From Beroe ovata (lineage: Eukaryota > Ctenophora > Nuda > Beroida > Beroidae): 64,000 bases of DNA. A model generated the notes under the pieces. That model was not told the DNA's origin, made no database searches, and worked only from the letters and a program-made list of their open reading frames with translations. The stretch is taken from positions 1,531 through 65,530 of the forward strand of contig CAMPET010000321.1 in NCBI GenBank assembly GCA_946803715.1, in the 5' to 3' direction. This document shows, one piece after another, positions 11,601 through 22,138 of the stretch (its first letter is position 1; the number at the start of each line of letters is the position of its first letter). The position numbers and the translations under genes are program-made.

Positions 11601-14412
11601 ACTGCTGTATCCTTTTGTATGATAGCTGTCACCTGAGATAGGTGTCATAGTAGCAGCTGTATTGATGGAGTGAGCGAACATATGGCACAATTCCAAATCT
11701 GGTGATTTGATTTCACTCACGTCACCTTACTTCACACCTCAGACCTACCACATACCTTACTCGTGCGACCTTTAATTTTGAGCTGGATTATTGTCCCTTG
11801 CTAAACTTCACATGTCAAAATCTTGCTGTGAAGTTTGAGGACACTGTAATTGATTTAGCATCGTCTGTGTCGTGTATCATCCAATAAGAGAAGTTTCACA
11901 GCCACAGTTTCACATCTTGTTCCATCACTGACGTACTGACGTAGTACAGTATCCTAGTTTATATGAGACGCGTCCGTGCGATAGATTTAGTGAAGACCTC
12001 GTGGTTTCCATGGGCTAGATCCCTCCCTGCCTAGAGACGAATATCTTTCTCTTGGCAAACGTCACTCTCGACGTAGCGAGATTGCATAAGTTACACTGAG
12101 GTACGGCTAGAACCCCAGGCTCCATATAACAATGTTCTAATCTCATAGCCATTGTGATTCTGCTTCTCCTGACCTGCAACAAACTTCATGTTAACATCCA
12201 ATTCCACTTTGTCTCTATTGTGCTCTCATCACACTAAACGATGGCCCTTTATGCTCTAACACGCCCATATGATTGTGTCACGTGGAACTATGATTCCCCA
12301 TATTTCCACCCCCAACTCTAAATTGTCAGCTATATATTCGTATCCTTTTGCCTCGAACCTATTCTATGATCAACACGATCAAGTTAAGTTCTTTTCAACT
12401 CTCTCAACATTTGCAAATCTATCAGGAAAAAGAATGAAAATTCTGGTAATTCTCATCCCTCTTCTCCTCCATTCATCATCACAAGAAGCTAAAGCCCCAT
12501 CGCTCGACCCTCACCGCCCCTGTGTGATCGAACCCTCACCTCCCTCACCCCACACCCTCACCATCTCGGTCCAGTGTCAGGGTAGCTGGGACTACACAGT
12601 ACAGCTACACGACGATAACGACACATCAGCCCTCCATGTGTTGACTAAGCCACGAGATGGTGAGGGGGAAGAATTGGTCAGGGTGGAGCGAGTTGAAAAT
12701 GCTGTGTTTATCACGATAAAAGGTGAGGAGTTTGATGCTAGGAATGAAGACACGTACCGGTTCGCTCAACTCACCTCCAGCCTATTCGGCGGTGAGGTGT
12801 TTGCTCATTTCGGAGCAGCGGTAAAACAGATTGAGAATGAGCTCGGAATAGACGGTCGACAGTTCCCCTCCGTCATGTTCCTATATCGTATCGGAGTGGC
12901 GGTGACATCACGACAGGAACGCGAACTACAAGAAGACGAAGTTGACGTCGCTCCGCGTTTTTTCCGGAATTTTGACCGGAAGTACAACAGCTACCACGGA
13001 ATTGGCGCTACGGGCGTGTGTAATTTCAACGGATGGCGGTATTGGACTATCAGCTGGCTGAAATCTGCAGACTGTTTGGGAACTTGTGGTCCATCATGCT
13101 GGGAATGCTGGGAGTGGGTTTGTGGAGACTGCTGTGCCCACACGGGGTGCCAGCGTCATGACCAGTTCTGCAGGGGTCCTCTCGGGATGCTCGCATCGGA
13201 TTGTATCACGCTGAGGGGTGTGGCGTGGGACACGATTACAGGAACTCCCGGAGACTGCTAGACGAGGAGAGAGAGAGGGAGTGTTGTCCCTTTCAGTATT
13301 GATATTTGATAACTATATTAGGGTTTAGTAGTAGATGCGCTTCTTCAATTGTCCCACATTAACGGGTTACAGCGTAGGTAACGAAGTTAGGACCTCTTAA
13401 ATTTGGCAGAAAAATTCGTATTTAAGGTAATAATTGTTCAATAAATTTACGATCTGAATAGTGCAATTTTCCTTAACTTCAAGTATAGCGCACACTATTG
13501 GTGGTATCAGCATGCTGTGCCTGTTTCTACTTTGTGGTCCTGTTCTACCTTATGGTAAGGGCCGTGCTGAGCATGAGCAGAAAACGGGCCAGTTTGGGAA
13601 ATGTGGGCCGGGTCCGGCAACTCTACTATGAGGTAATGTTTTGTATCGCATAATTGTTGTCATTATGACGCTATCAGAGCTACTATGTCCCTAATGTCAT
13701 CATTATATGATGAAATTATCAAGCTAGCAACGTAATTTCCCGTGTCTGCTTGATTGAGGATTTGGTGATCTATATGATTGTTGTAACAAAGTGCTGAATG
13801 CTGACTGTTGGAATTGGAATGCCATATTTTCACCCTCCCACAGGGTGTCATATCCCGATTTAAAGTGATGGTCCTGGGGACTGTGTTCTGTGGTCTCCTC
13901 ACTGTCATTATGTTCATCCTGGTCAATGTCAATGAGATGTATTACAAGTGGGGGCGATCGGAGAATACACTCGAAATAAGCAGTGAGTGGCCACGCCCTT
14001 TTTGCATGGGTAACATCGGATTGCACGATCAAATCAGATAGCTTATGTCCAGTGGTCTTAAATCCCTTCTATAAACAAGTTGAGCTGTCATAATATTATG
14101 TTGTGTGACAATTTCTGTAAATTGTAGGCGGATTTCTCGTTGGAATGTCAGGCCTATGGAATCTGTACGTTCTCAACATTCTCTTCCTATACGCTCCTGT
14201 TCCCTCTTCCAGCAACTCAGCAGGTGATTATTCACATCCACAAGTTTCTTGATCAAACAATCAAAAGATGTGTGGACACATGATATTTTTGTATGCAATT
14301 ACGGACAAATTAAACATGAACGTTCATCCCAGATGAATACGAAACAGTCGAGATGAATGAAGTAGCTCCAAGTGACGCTCTCACAACTCTTACCAAACCC
14401 AGTGGTGATTAG
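5635..14412 (+). CDS. WLS: Wntless (Evi/GPR177), Wnt cargo receptor
   Basis: Wntless is a multi-pass membrane protein that escorts lipidated Wnts from ER/Golgi to the cell surface. Exons: 5635-5740, 5840-5955, 6075-6237, 6312-6451, 6531-6671, 10404-10543, 10723-10763, 11001-11128, 11445-11592, 13489-13632, 13844-13982, 14128-14223 and 14333-14412 (TAG). Signatures in order: first TM after MSTRQL; luminal SRWFQWMITILQL; ELGSVHYSHYLINIQLP; IHQNGGFTKVWVAHKSL; GEHRMDLDERN..YW; DIIERGLQISDPFHSIW; RQLYYEGVISRFKVM; SGLWNLYVLNILFLYAP. About 527 aa are covered. Exon 9 ends in phase 1 but exon 10 starts in phase 0, and about seven residues are missing relative to relatives, so a microexon of about 20-23 nt is probably missed in 11593-13488. 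Intron 5 hosts an antisense GPCR and intron 9 a sense secreted-protein gene. Confidence 0.95.
6805..7995 (-). CDS. Class A (rhodopsin-like) orphan GPCR nested in a WLS intron
   Basis: Three exons, 7797-7995 (ATG at 7995), 7511-7646 and 6805-7372, give 300 aa with perfect phase continuity. TM1 is near residues 14-33. TM2 has the class A pattern NMAIADLVYAL. The ECL1 tryptophan in SPWDLG is created exactly across the first splice junction. Cys78 is the TM3 disulfide cysteine, and DRL at 102-104 replaces DRY. A cysteine in ECL2 (LLRCDPP), TM6 with SWLPFF (WxP) and TM7 with DPILN in place of DPxxY complete the fold. The C-tail is short and Ser-rich. The ligand cannot be told from the sequence. 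It lies wholly inside WLS intron 5 on the opposite strand. The splice sites (GTGAGT donor, polypyrimidine acceptors) look functional, so it is unlikely to be a retrocopy. Confidence 0.9.
9191..9291. repeat. (CA)n microsatellite
   Basis: Imperfect CA/CAGA run of about 100 bp in WLS intron 5. The reading frame across it (Thr/His repeats) is not a gene. Confidence 0.92.
10320..10386. promoter_or_regulatory. Cluster of palindromic CCATGGTAACC sites (X-box-like)
   Basis: Four copies of ACCATGGTAAC, including overlapping palindromes GGTTACCATGGTAACC, lie in the 3' end of WLS intron 5, just upstream of exon 6. The form resembles the RFX X-box (GTTRCCATGGYAAC). It could be a simple tandem repeat or an intronic regulatory cluster. 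Function is inferred only from motif likeness. Confidence 0.4.
12331..12338 (+). promoter_or_regulatory. TATA-like element of the nested secreted-protein gene
   Basis: TATATATT about 100 bp upstream of the ATG at 12434. It would give a transcript start near 12360 and a short 5' leader inside WLS intron 9. This is a prediction from spacing only. Confidence 0.35.
12434..13261 (+). CDS. Secreted Cys-rich protein with PLA2-like HD motif, nested in WLS intron
   Basis: A single-exon ORF of 275 aa. I chose the ATG at 12434 rather than upstream frame-open codons because MKILVILIPLLLHSSS is a clear signal peptide. The middle (about residues 25-190) is acidic and low in cysteine. The last 80 residues carry a dense Cys/Trp cluster (CGPSCWECWEWVCGDCC) followed by GCQRHDQFC, i.e. 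C..HD..C, the arrangement around the catalytic His-Asp of secreted phospholipases A2. I see no glycine-rich Ca-binding loop of the classic type, so enzyme activity is unproven and it could be a non-catalytic relative. A TATA-like box precedes it and an AATAAA lies about 180 nt after the stop. It sits inside WLS intron 9 in the same direction, so it needs its own promoter. Coding status is strong; family assignment is tentative. Confidence 0.75.
   Translation: MKILVILIPLLLHSSSQEAKAPSLDPHRPCVIEPSPPSPHTLTISVQCQGSWDYTVQLHDDNDTSALHVLTKPRDGEGEELVRVERVENAVFITIKGEEFDARNEDTYRFAQLTSSLFGGEVFAHFGAAVKQIENELGIDGRQFPSVMFLYRIGVAVTSRQERELQEDEVDVAPRFFRNFDRKYNSYHGIGATGVCNFNGWRYWTISWLKSADCLGTCGPSCWECWEWVCGDCCAHTGCQRHDQFCRGPLGMLASDCITLRGVAWDTITGTPGDC
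13440..13445 (+). terminator. AATAAA poly(A) signal of the nested secreted-protein gene
   Basis: Canonical AATAAA about 180 nt after the stop at 13261 and just before WLS exon 10 (13489). Its use would end the nested transcript inside the host intron; WLS transcripts must ignore it. Confidence 0.5.
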
Positions 14413-17400
14413 ATACCCTCCAACAGATGAGAACAGATTTATCATGATTAGATTCACAATGACCTTGATATATAATCTTTACTCTTATAAACATTTTAAT
14501 CTCATTTATAATTTGATGCCTTATTAGTTTCCAACTGTTCAGAGAAGATAGACGTTTCAACATTTACCTTCGTACTTACGATATTGTAAATCACTACCTT
14601 GTATATATAAACATCGTATCTTTTTTAAGTTGTAGTTTGACTGCTATCTGGAAGGTACTCTGTAATGTCTGTTAAGTGTTTATGGGACAGAATATTTTAA
14701 GGCAATATTCCTAAAACGTAAGGCGCGGGGAATTTTGAAATATCTCTTATGCGCGGAATATGATCCGTGCGCGCGGCGCGCACAGCATTTCAACGCGCGG
14801 CTCGGGCGCCGGGCGGGAATTAAACCTCGTGGCGCGCGCAATTTTTTTACACTATATTGTGGCATCTCGCGAACAAATATTCTGATTTGACGGTGCAGGT
14901 GGGTGGAATTCAAAAAATCACCTATCATGTGCAGTTGTGAGTCCTAATAGTTAATTTAAAAAGGATAAATATTTGAGAAAAATCAACATTCAACTGTCAG
15001 ATGTGCTTGTATGATAATTGTTTAAACCAATTGCTGCTGTCTTTAGTGTTTATATATATATTTTACAATAGTCAATAAGGTATCAAGATTTTTATACCAA
15101 GACAGAAAACCAGCATTTTATTTCAGTTTTATTGCTGCTCATCGGCTTACTATTTTATAAAATAAGGCAAGATGTTGCTCATTAGGACATGTTGGATGAT
15201 GCTAATTGACTGTATGCACATATAAATGTGTCAACTTATTGTTAATTGGTTGCACAAAAAGGGGCTCATAGAACATTTTTATCAGAAAATTCTTCTATCA
15301 GAGTAATTCATTTCTCAAGAGGATTGAGCCCAACTTTAATCAATGGATTTTTAATCCAGGAGGCGTTTGAAACACTTCATAGCTAGCTTGAATCCAGTAT
15401 TATTTTTTAATTAATCAACTAATGCACCTGTCTTATATTCTGTGGGGCATGTTCAATTTATTTGATTGTCTCGGTTTAAGTGATCAAATGCACTTGTTTA
15501 TGATAGAATTTTCATTAATCTAGGGTGACATGGCTTAGATTAATTTGAGCTCACCTGTTGACCAATATATCTGAAGGAATTTAAGGGGATTTGCAGAAGT
15601 TATTTCCATTTTTCATAGAGAGAAAACTTGTTATAGCTTAGTTTCTTCACTCTTGGACAAAGTGGTCACCATGGTTATTCTGATTTGAGCATACACCTTT
15701 GATAATCTTTAATTTTGAATTAAGCCTAACTTGTATCACTATAGGGTCATTTCATCAATTATAAATAGGTCCCGTGATGCTACCCATTTCTGTAACCCTT
15801 TGAAGCACATGACATGTGTTACAAGAGGTGAAATATATAGCACTCTAATCTTTTGTAAGATTACACCATGGTTAGGGTGTGAAATGAATTGCTACTCACA
15901 GAGTCACATGCCTCTATGCCTGCCTTCTATATGTCCTTTTACTCAAACCTTGGGCTCACTAGGAGCACCAGGTGGGCCAAAGCATCTCTTTTCAAAGTGG
16001 GGATGTATAGACTATTCCGACTCTCACATGTATCCAGTTTCATTTAACAGACATTTTGAGCTATATCCAGACAGAACAACTTATATATTTCTGGACAGGA
16101 TGGTTAATTTTAGGAATAAATCACGGGATATTGATAGCAGCAACTGGACCAGCTATAAGTAGGTTAACGACCATATAATTGCTGGTTATCTAATAGTTAT
16201 AGCCAATTCTAATACTCAAGTACAGTTGACTTAGGAAACTAAAAAGAATTGAACTATCGATTTTGTATTATGAAGTTGTTGATTATTATGCGTGGGGAAT
16301 CTCTGACTGACCCTTCATAGTGACTACTTTTTTGGCATTACTCCAAGTTTTTCACCATTTCTGATAAGCACAGGATGAGGTCTAATCAAATTAATGCCTA
16401 ATGAAGACCAGGAACAAATTTGTAATTCAATCCCATAATCTGTGAATTGTCTTGCCTTATCAGGTAAAATATACCTATAACGTTCATTTCTCACCTACTC
16501 AAAAAAGGGGATAATTCAATGAAGAGGGAGGCAAGAGGCAAGTATGTCTCATTTGCCGAAGACTCTAAAATTATTGATGATCTAATAGTGAACATGTCAG
16601 CTGTGAGCTGTGGTCACGGAATTTCCCTGGTTTCCTATAAGTGTGCAAGTTGTTCTGGATTTAGGTTCTGGTATATATATAATACGCTTGCAATATTGAT
16701 TCATAGTTTTTATTCAACCCATCATCTCATGATGCTATTAGTCAGTGGAAACTTACTGTATTGAGTGTTTGCAAAGTTGCTATGGAAACCTGGCACCAGT
16801 GGCAGGCACCGAGACAAACAAACGCACACACGCCTTCCCTTCATCTCATGTTTTGTGTCTAATGGCACTCCAGTTTGGCTACCTGTCAAGCATGATGACA
16901 CTGTCACATGTCACAATGTAGGGAAGTACAATCACGATTTTCCTACTTCACCAAGTTTATAGAATGTCGCGCTGTGTGTGTGACGTGTGTGTGTGTTTGT
17001 GTGTAGTCTGCAGTACTATTACATATTGTATGATAATTATATGTGACTCATAGCTCATGACCAGCTGCTGCCTGGCTTGGTGCCAGACAGTGCTTCATAT
17101 TATATAGATACTCTGTGTGTGTGTGTGTGTGTGTGATATTATAGAAGAGATATATACAAATAATTACATATTGTATGCCCGCCTAATTACTACTCTCTGA
17201 TAATTCCCATCCCGCAGCAGACCTCCAATTGGCCGGCTGAATGTAACATTTCCACTTACCACCCACAAATTGGTACAGGTGTACGACTCACAAGTGCACA
17301 GACTAGGTTCTGATCCACACTACACCTGTTCAATTATATGTACGTGGCTGATAAACAGTGATTGTGACCCTGGCCAGTGGCTACTTAGCTATTCATTCAA

Positions 17401-20400
17401 GAATGAATGCGTGAAATAACACACGTTCAACCCTTTGTGTATGAGCTGGTGTTTCTACAAGAAGTTGGTGTTACACTTCATTACCATTTAGCCCGATGAT
17501 GTTTGCAGTAGATTCCTTGACTGTTCGTGACTATTTATCCAACTTATTGTTGTTGCCATGATAATCCATTAGACACTTCATTAGAAAGACGTATAACAGT
17601 TCATACTATAACGTGTAATAGTGAAGAAAGTTTAATCAAGTAACAATTCAGCTGTTCTGTTTGCATGGTAATTTGGGGTAATCAGTACTGGAGCCATAGC
17701 TTCCAATATTATATATGTGTGTGCTACAATAATTACAAGTCCATATTGGTGCTTCTGAAAAACACGCGACGCTCGACAGCCAATCCTAGGTCAGATGGAG
17801 TTATCAACAGCCAATCAAACATGATGAAAATGGTGCATGACACACGTAGAAAGACTGTGCCGATTCTATTTTTAGACATGATCTGTGATGGGAGAGAGTG
17901 CTCTCGGTCCTAGCAGTATTCCAGTAATTCTATATTATCTGAACGGCCGTTTCTTGCCAATCAGAATCTGTAGTAAGGAGTCGACAGCCAATCAGAACCC
18001 ATGTGGCCGGTAAGGTCAACAATCACAGACCGTAGTAGAGAGACTATCACGTGATCGGAACTCGTGATTTTTACTCCTCGGTATTATAAATCGGTGGTAA
18101 AATAATTCTACTACATGGTGTCTTCTACAGCGTGCTCTCTCATATTAACATAGGATGTTAATCTAATCAGTAAAACACGAGGTAAAACTCATGTCAAGAG
18201 AGCGTGGGTCCTTGTGCTGAACAGTTGGGGGCTCAAAAATCGATTTAAGTCATCAGCATTCATTCAATCTGTCGTTTATTTCTTCTTACTAAATCATAAC
18301 TCCCCTTCGTCTTATCAAGCTGTAATTAATAACCGTCACAAACAGCTGCAGTGCGTAATAGGTTCGGGGCAAGGTTATTCGTATTTAGGGGATAAAAATT
18401 GTGTTGTTGTTGTTGAGATCTGTTGTTATTGAAAATCATCGCAGTGCGCATTACAGTTGCGTCAGATGTAAAGCTATTTCTCACGACAGCATTCAGCAAC
18501 ACAGTGAATCAGTGACTGATGGTATGCAAGTTGCTTTGCAAGTACTTGTTGAGCTGATATTGTTTATTGTTACGTGACATGCAGTCTGCAACACTGTTTA
18601 ACATTTCTATTTAACAAATCAATTCTTTTCAATTGGAAACACTTCAAGTTGGATATTGTGTTGGATATTGTGTTGGAGAAATGAAGTTCATCATTAGTGG
18701 AAGGTTTTTTTTTTCCTTATCTCTTCATCACCAATGCGCCTGTTATCTCCCATTCTGTATATCACTCCCGCCTGAACAATCACGTGCTGTGAGAATATTA
18801 CGTTGAGTTAGTTGACATCGGATCACGTGACTGCCATTGTCACCGTGTCACGTGGAGCTCGTTACCGTGGGAACGGCGATGAGGAATTGCTATTCCTGCC
18901 TCCGGTAATCCCGACTCTCACATTTTCACTTGCCGTACGTCAATATGTCATGATAACCCATGTGCCTCCTTTTATTAATGATGGATAATCCAGCCCTGCA
19001 CAGTTTGTGGTAATGAATAATATACCATTTACCTAAAAACTCTCACCGCGTGGGTCCACGAGTTTTTCCCACGCTCCGCTCTCTGCAATAATAACATCTT
19101 CCAGGCAAATCAGCGCCTTATTACATGCACACAATGGTGGTATCATGGTGTTGGTACATATAAACCATTTCGGGCAGTGGTGCAAATCCGTCTTTTTCAT
19201 TGGGGGGTATAATTCGTTCTTAGGGGCATATTTTTGACATTTTCTAAAATTGGGGGGGATGGTAGTAAGAAATGTTAATTAGATAATTGAGTTATGATTG
19301 AAAATGACCGTTCACATGAAGTCGAACTCATGAGACACATCATAAGAGTAACAAAAAGACGTTGGGGAACTAGCATTGACCATAGTGTAGCGAAATTGAT
19401 ATCAAAATGGGCAGCCGTGTATCATTCCAATAAGGTGCTTATGCAAACACNTACCTGCATGTTTCACTCCTGGGACGTGCTCCTCATTAATTTAGCAGCA
19501 GACAATACACAGTAACTTCAGTCCAACTTCACAATTAGTGTTTGTTTTGTTTACAGTCACTCTAACGCGGAAATAAACGAAAAGTTTAGTGAAATTGAAT
19601 TACATTCCACGTAATTACCATTCTCAATACTCAATTAGATTAGTTACTGCCAAACGGTATTTAAACTTGATTTGAAGAGTTTGAATAATCAAAAAAATTT
19701 AGTTCCGTAAGCTGTGTCCGACATTCCAGCTCCAAAGGATCGCCATTCTTCTTTTCCGAGAACTTGAACTAAAATAAGACTCTTTGTATTTGTTGTGATA
19801 GGTAACGCTGGCTAGTGGTTATTCCACCACAATTATTCCGTCACAAAATCAATGTTTCTCAATTTTCACTCATTTCATTACTACAATGCGACATTATAAG
19901 CTTTTATTCCTTCCATTATCAGAAATTGTACGTGACTTTGGCGTCATTTCTCGTGCCACATGAGTCATTCTTGAACTTTCCTACACCACCCTTGTCTAGC
20001 TTCAGTCATCAGAATGAACGTTGGATGACGTTTCTTAACGTGAATATGTGCATACGATGCATAATATTCATTATTCTTGTTATCAACCCTCCGATCACGT
20101 TGACAGCAACTCATTCATGCTGGAAATTACAGAAGGAACTTGTAACATGTTGCATTTTTAGACAGAAGTTTTATGGTTACGTTTAGATAAATGGAACGCT
20201 CATCTTACTACGCCGGTGATGATAATCCAAGCTACGAAACACGCCGGTTGTCAGTGCGACCTCCGTCGCTGACTGAACACTTTTCGTAATGTGATCACGT
20301 TCCGATGTGATCACATTACCGCGATACCCGTTAATTTCATCTGGTCGCGTGCAGGTAATTAGTTCTCCTCTACATTAACCACCTCGTGACCCACTACCAC
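14413..20400. other. No gene seen; AT-rich intergenic DNA
   Basis: Downstream of WLS. Contains a GC-rich island at 14721-14840, short GT runs near 16980-17005 and 17114-17134, and scattered CACGTG palindromes (18048, 18781, 18824, 18849). Reading frames here, including a 143-codon one at 15731-16162, lack splice-consistent partners or recognisable motifs. Confidence 0.6.
14721..14840. repeat. GC-rich GCGCGC island, possible non-autonomous element
   Basis: Blocks such as GTGCGCGCGGCGCGCAC, GGCGCCGGGCGGG and GGCGCGCGC stand out in AT-rich DNA. They look like the interiors of the palindromic elements at 3.0 kb and 61 kb. Element ends could not be placed. Confidence 0.4.
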
Positions 20401-22138
20401 TATGATATCCTGAATCAGTGTCAGGCTATGTTTTACATCGATCACTACCAATNCATATTTTTCCGGAAAAATATATTTTTCACCGCGACCAGTTCCGAGC
20501 AAAATATATTTTTTTCCAGATCATCGATATTTTTCGCAAGCAATTACCATCACTCGAATGACATTTGGAATCTTTCGAATTGATGAATTCCGGAGGTGTA
20601 CCTATACAGTATACAATATCAAAGTGTATTTCTAAAGTGTATGGGTAGGGAACGGTGCTATCTGTTACTGGGGCATACCAATAGCTCTACTTCAGTACTT
20701 CTATTCCAGCAGCCTATGACTGGAATCGAACTCGAAGGATTCAGGCAATCAAGCCAGTGTAATCCATGTGTTATTTGGGCAGCTCCTCATTTAACCCTGT
20801 ACGCTCGGCTGAGGGAACCAGTCGGCTGCATAGGCTTGAGTTAAACCTCTCACCCTTAGCAATCACAGTTGCAATATTCATTATTTCTCTACTCTTGACT
20901 CATCATGTATATAAAGAGAGCCTGGACCTGAAGGGCCCACAAGAGGATTATCCCGAGAGGGATACTGCCTGGCTCTACACAGCCGGAGCTGCCACGAGGG
21001 GGAACAGGGGTGGGGGGTGAGACGGTAAGAAAAATAAGATAGAAGAGGGATAAAAGAAGGAGGGAGTACTTGAGGCCGGAGGCCTAAGCCGGACGGTGCA
21101 CAGAGCAGCCTCGAAGACTGTGCACTGTGCAGTAGTCTTCCATTTTGAAGGATTGCTCAATAATCTCGTGTTGTTGTTCTTTATCACAGGTCCTCCACCG
21201 ACTCCGTGGTCGGTCTTGGAGCCATCTGTGTAGCAGCAGATGCCTTGCACGTGGGCATTTGAGATGTCTGTCGTGATGTTATCTTTATAAAGGCTTATGT
21301 CATCGTTTTGAGGGAAGGTGATAGTGTAGTTTTTGTTGAGAGAAAGCTGCGGGATGGTGATGTCCCAAGTGTTAGTCGTTGGGAGTTTCAAGTTGTTGAT
21401 GAAGTCATTGAGAATAGTGGTGTGTGCTTTAATGATGCCTCGCCTTTTAGGAAATCAATGATGGTCGGAATGCTGGTCAGGCGGTCTAGAGCTCTGTATG
21501 GTCTGTGACTCATCATGTGTTAGACTTGGTGAGTCCTCAAAATACGGGCAATTTTTGATGGCACCACTTCTCTGGGCATCGTCTAAGTTTTGAGAGCCCT
21601 TGCACGTCACTGCACAGTGCACAGTGCACCTATGGCTTTCGTTGTACATCACGCTATGTTTATGGACTATAATTGTCTTATTATTTCCGTCTATTATTTG
21701 CCTATCATCTCCATCCATGACAGTATGCACATCTTATTTCTATTTCGTTCATCAACCTCGACATTTTTCATTAATTCTACTTTTCTACTTTCAAAAGGCG
21801 ATGCTCCGAATCGTGGTGTGTGTTTGTGTTTGCTGAATGTAAACAGATTCAATTAGCATTACCTACACTCGCTCGGACTTCTGGGTACATGTCAAAATTC
21901 AATTATTGTATCCATCATGACCGCAAGTAGTGATATATATCACCAAAAAATATTTATACGTGGACGCTCCCACGTATTTTTTCTACTCATATATATCACA
22001 AAAATCGAAAAAATATGGGTAAAAAATATCACCGAAAAAATATCAGCGATATATATGAGTGGAAATATGGCCGTGGAACACAGGGGTATGATATCCTGCA
22101 GCAGTGTCAGGCTATGTTTTACATCGATCACTACCAAT
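20401..22138. repeat. 52-bp direct repeat pair bracketing 1.6 kb
   Basis: 20401-20452 and 22087-22138 are 52-bp direct repeats differing at two positions. The enclosed 1.6 kb includes a LINE fragment and, next to each repeat, AT-rich stretches of ATATTTTT type; one contains the palindrome GTGATATATATCAC. This could be a duplication with later LINE insertion, or a short terminal direct repeat element. Confidence 0.7.
20929..21510 (-). mobile_element. LINE fragment with RNase H domain remnant
   Basis: On the minus strand CCYTDGSKTDHGVGGGPVI followed by VFEAAL is the start of the RNase H domain found in I/R1-like LINEs. Further upstream YRALDRLTSIPTIIDFL is in another frame, so at least one frameshift is present. 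Positions 20929-20978 repeat the 3' end of the copy at 3468-3517 exactly. The segment between is rearranged, and it is not functional. Confidence 0.72.

Noticed and set aside
15731-16162. 143-codon ORF
   Set aside because: No family motif, AT-driven composition, no splice partners; long frames of this size are expected by chance in 64 kb of six frames.
20706-20735. Minus-strand GAGTTCGATTCCAG, like a tRNA-derived SINE B box
   Set aside because: No clear A box at the usual spacing and no second copy in the window.
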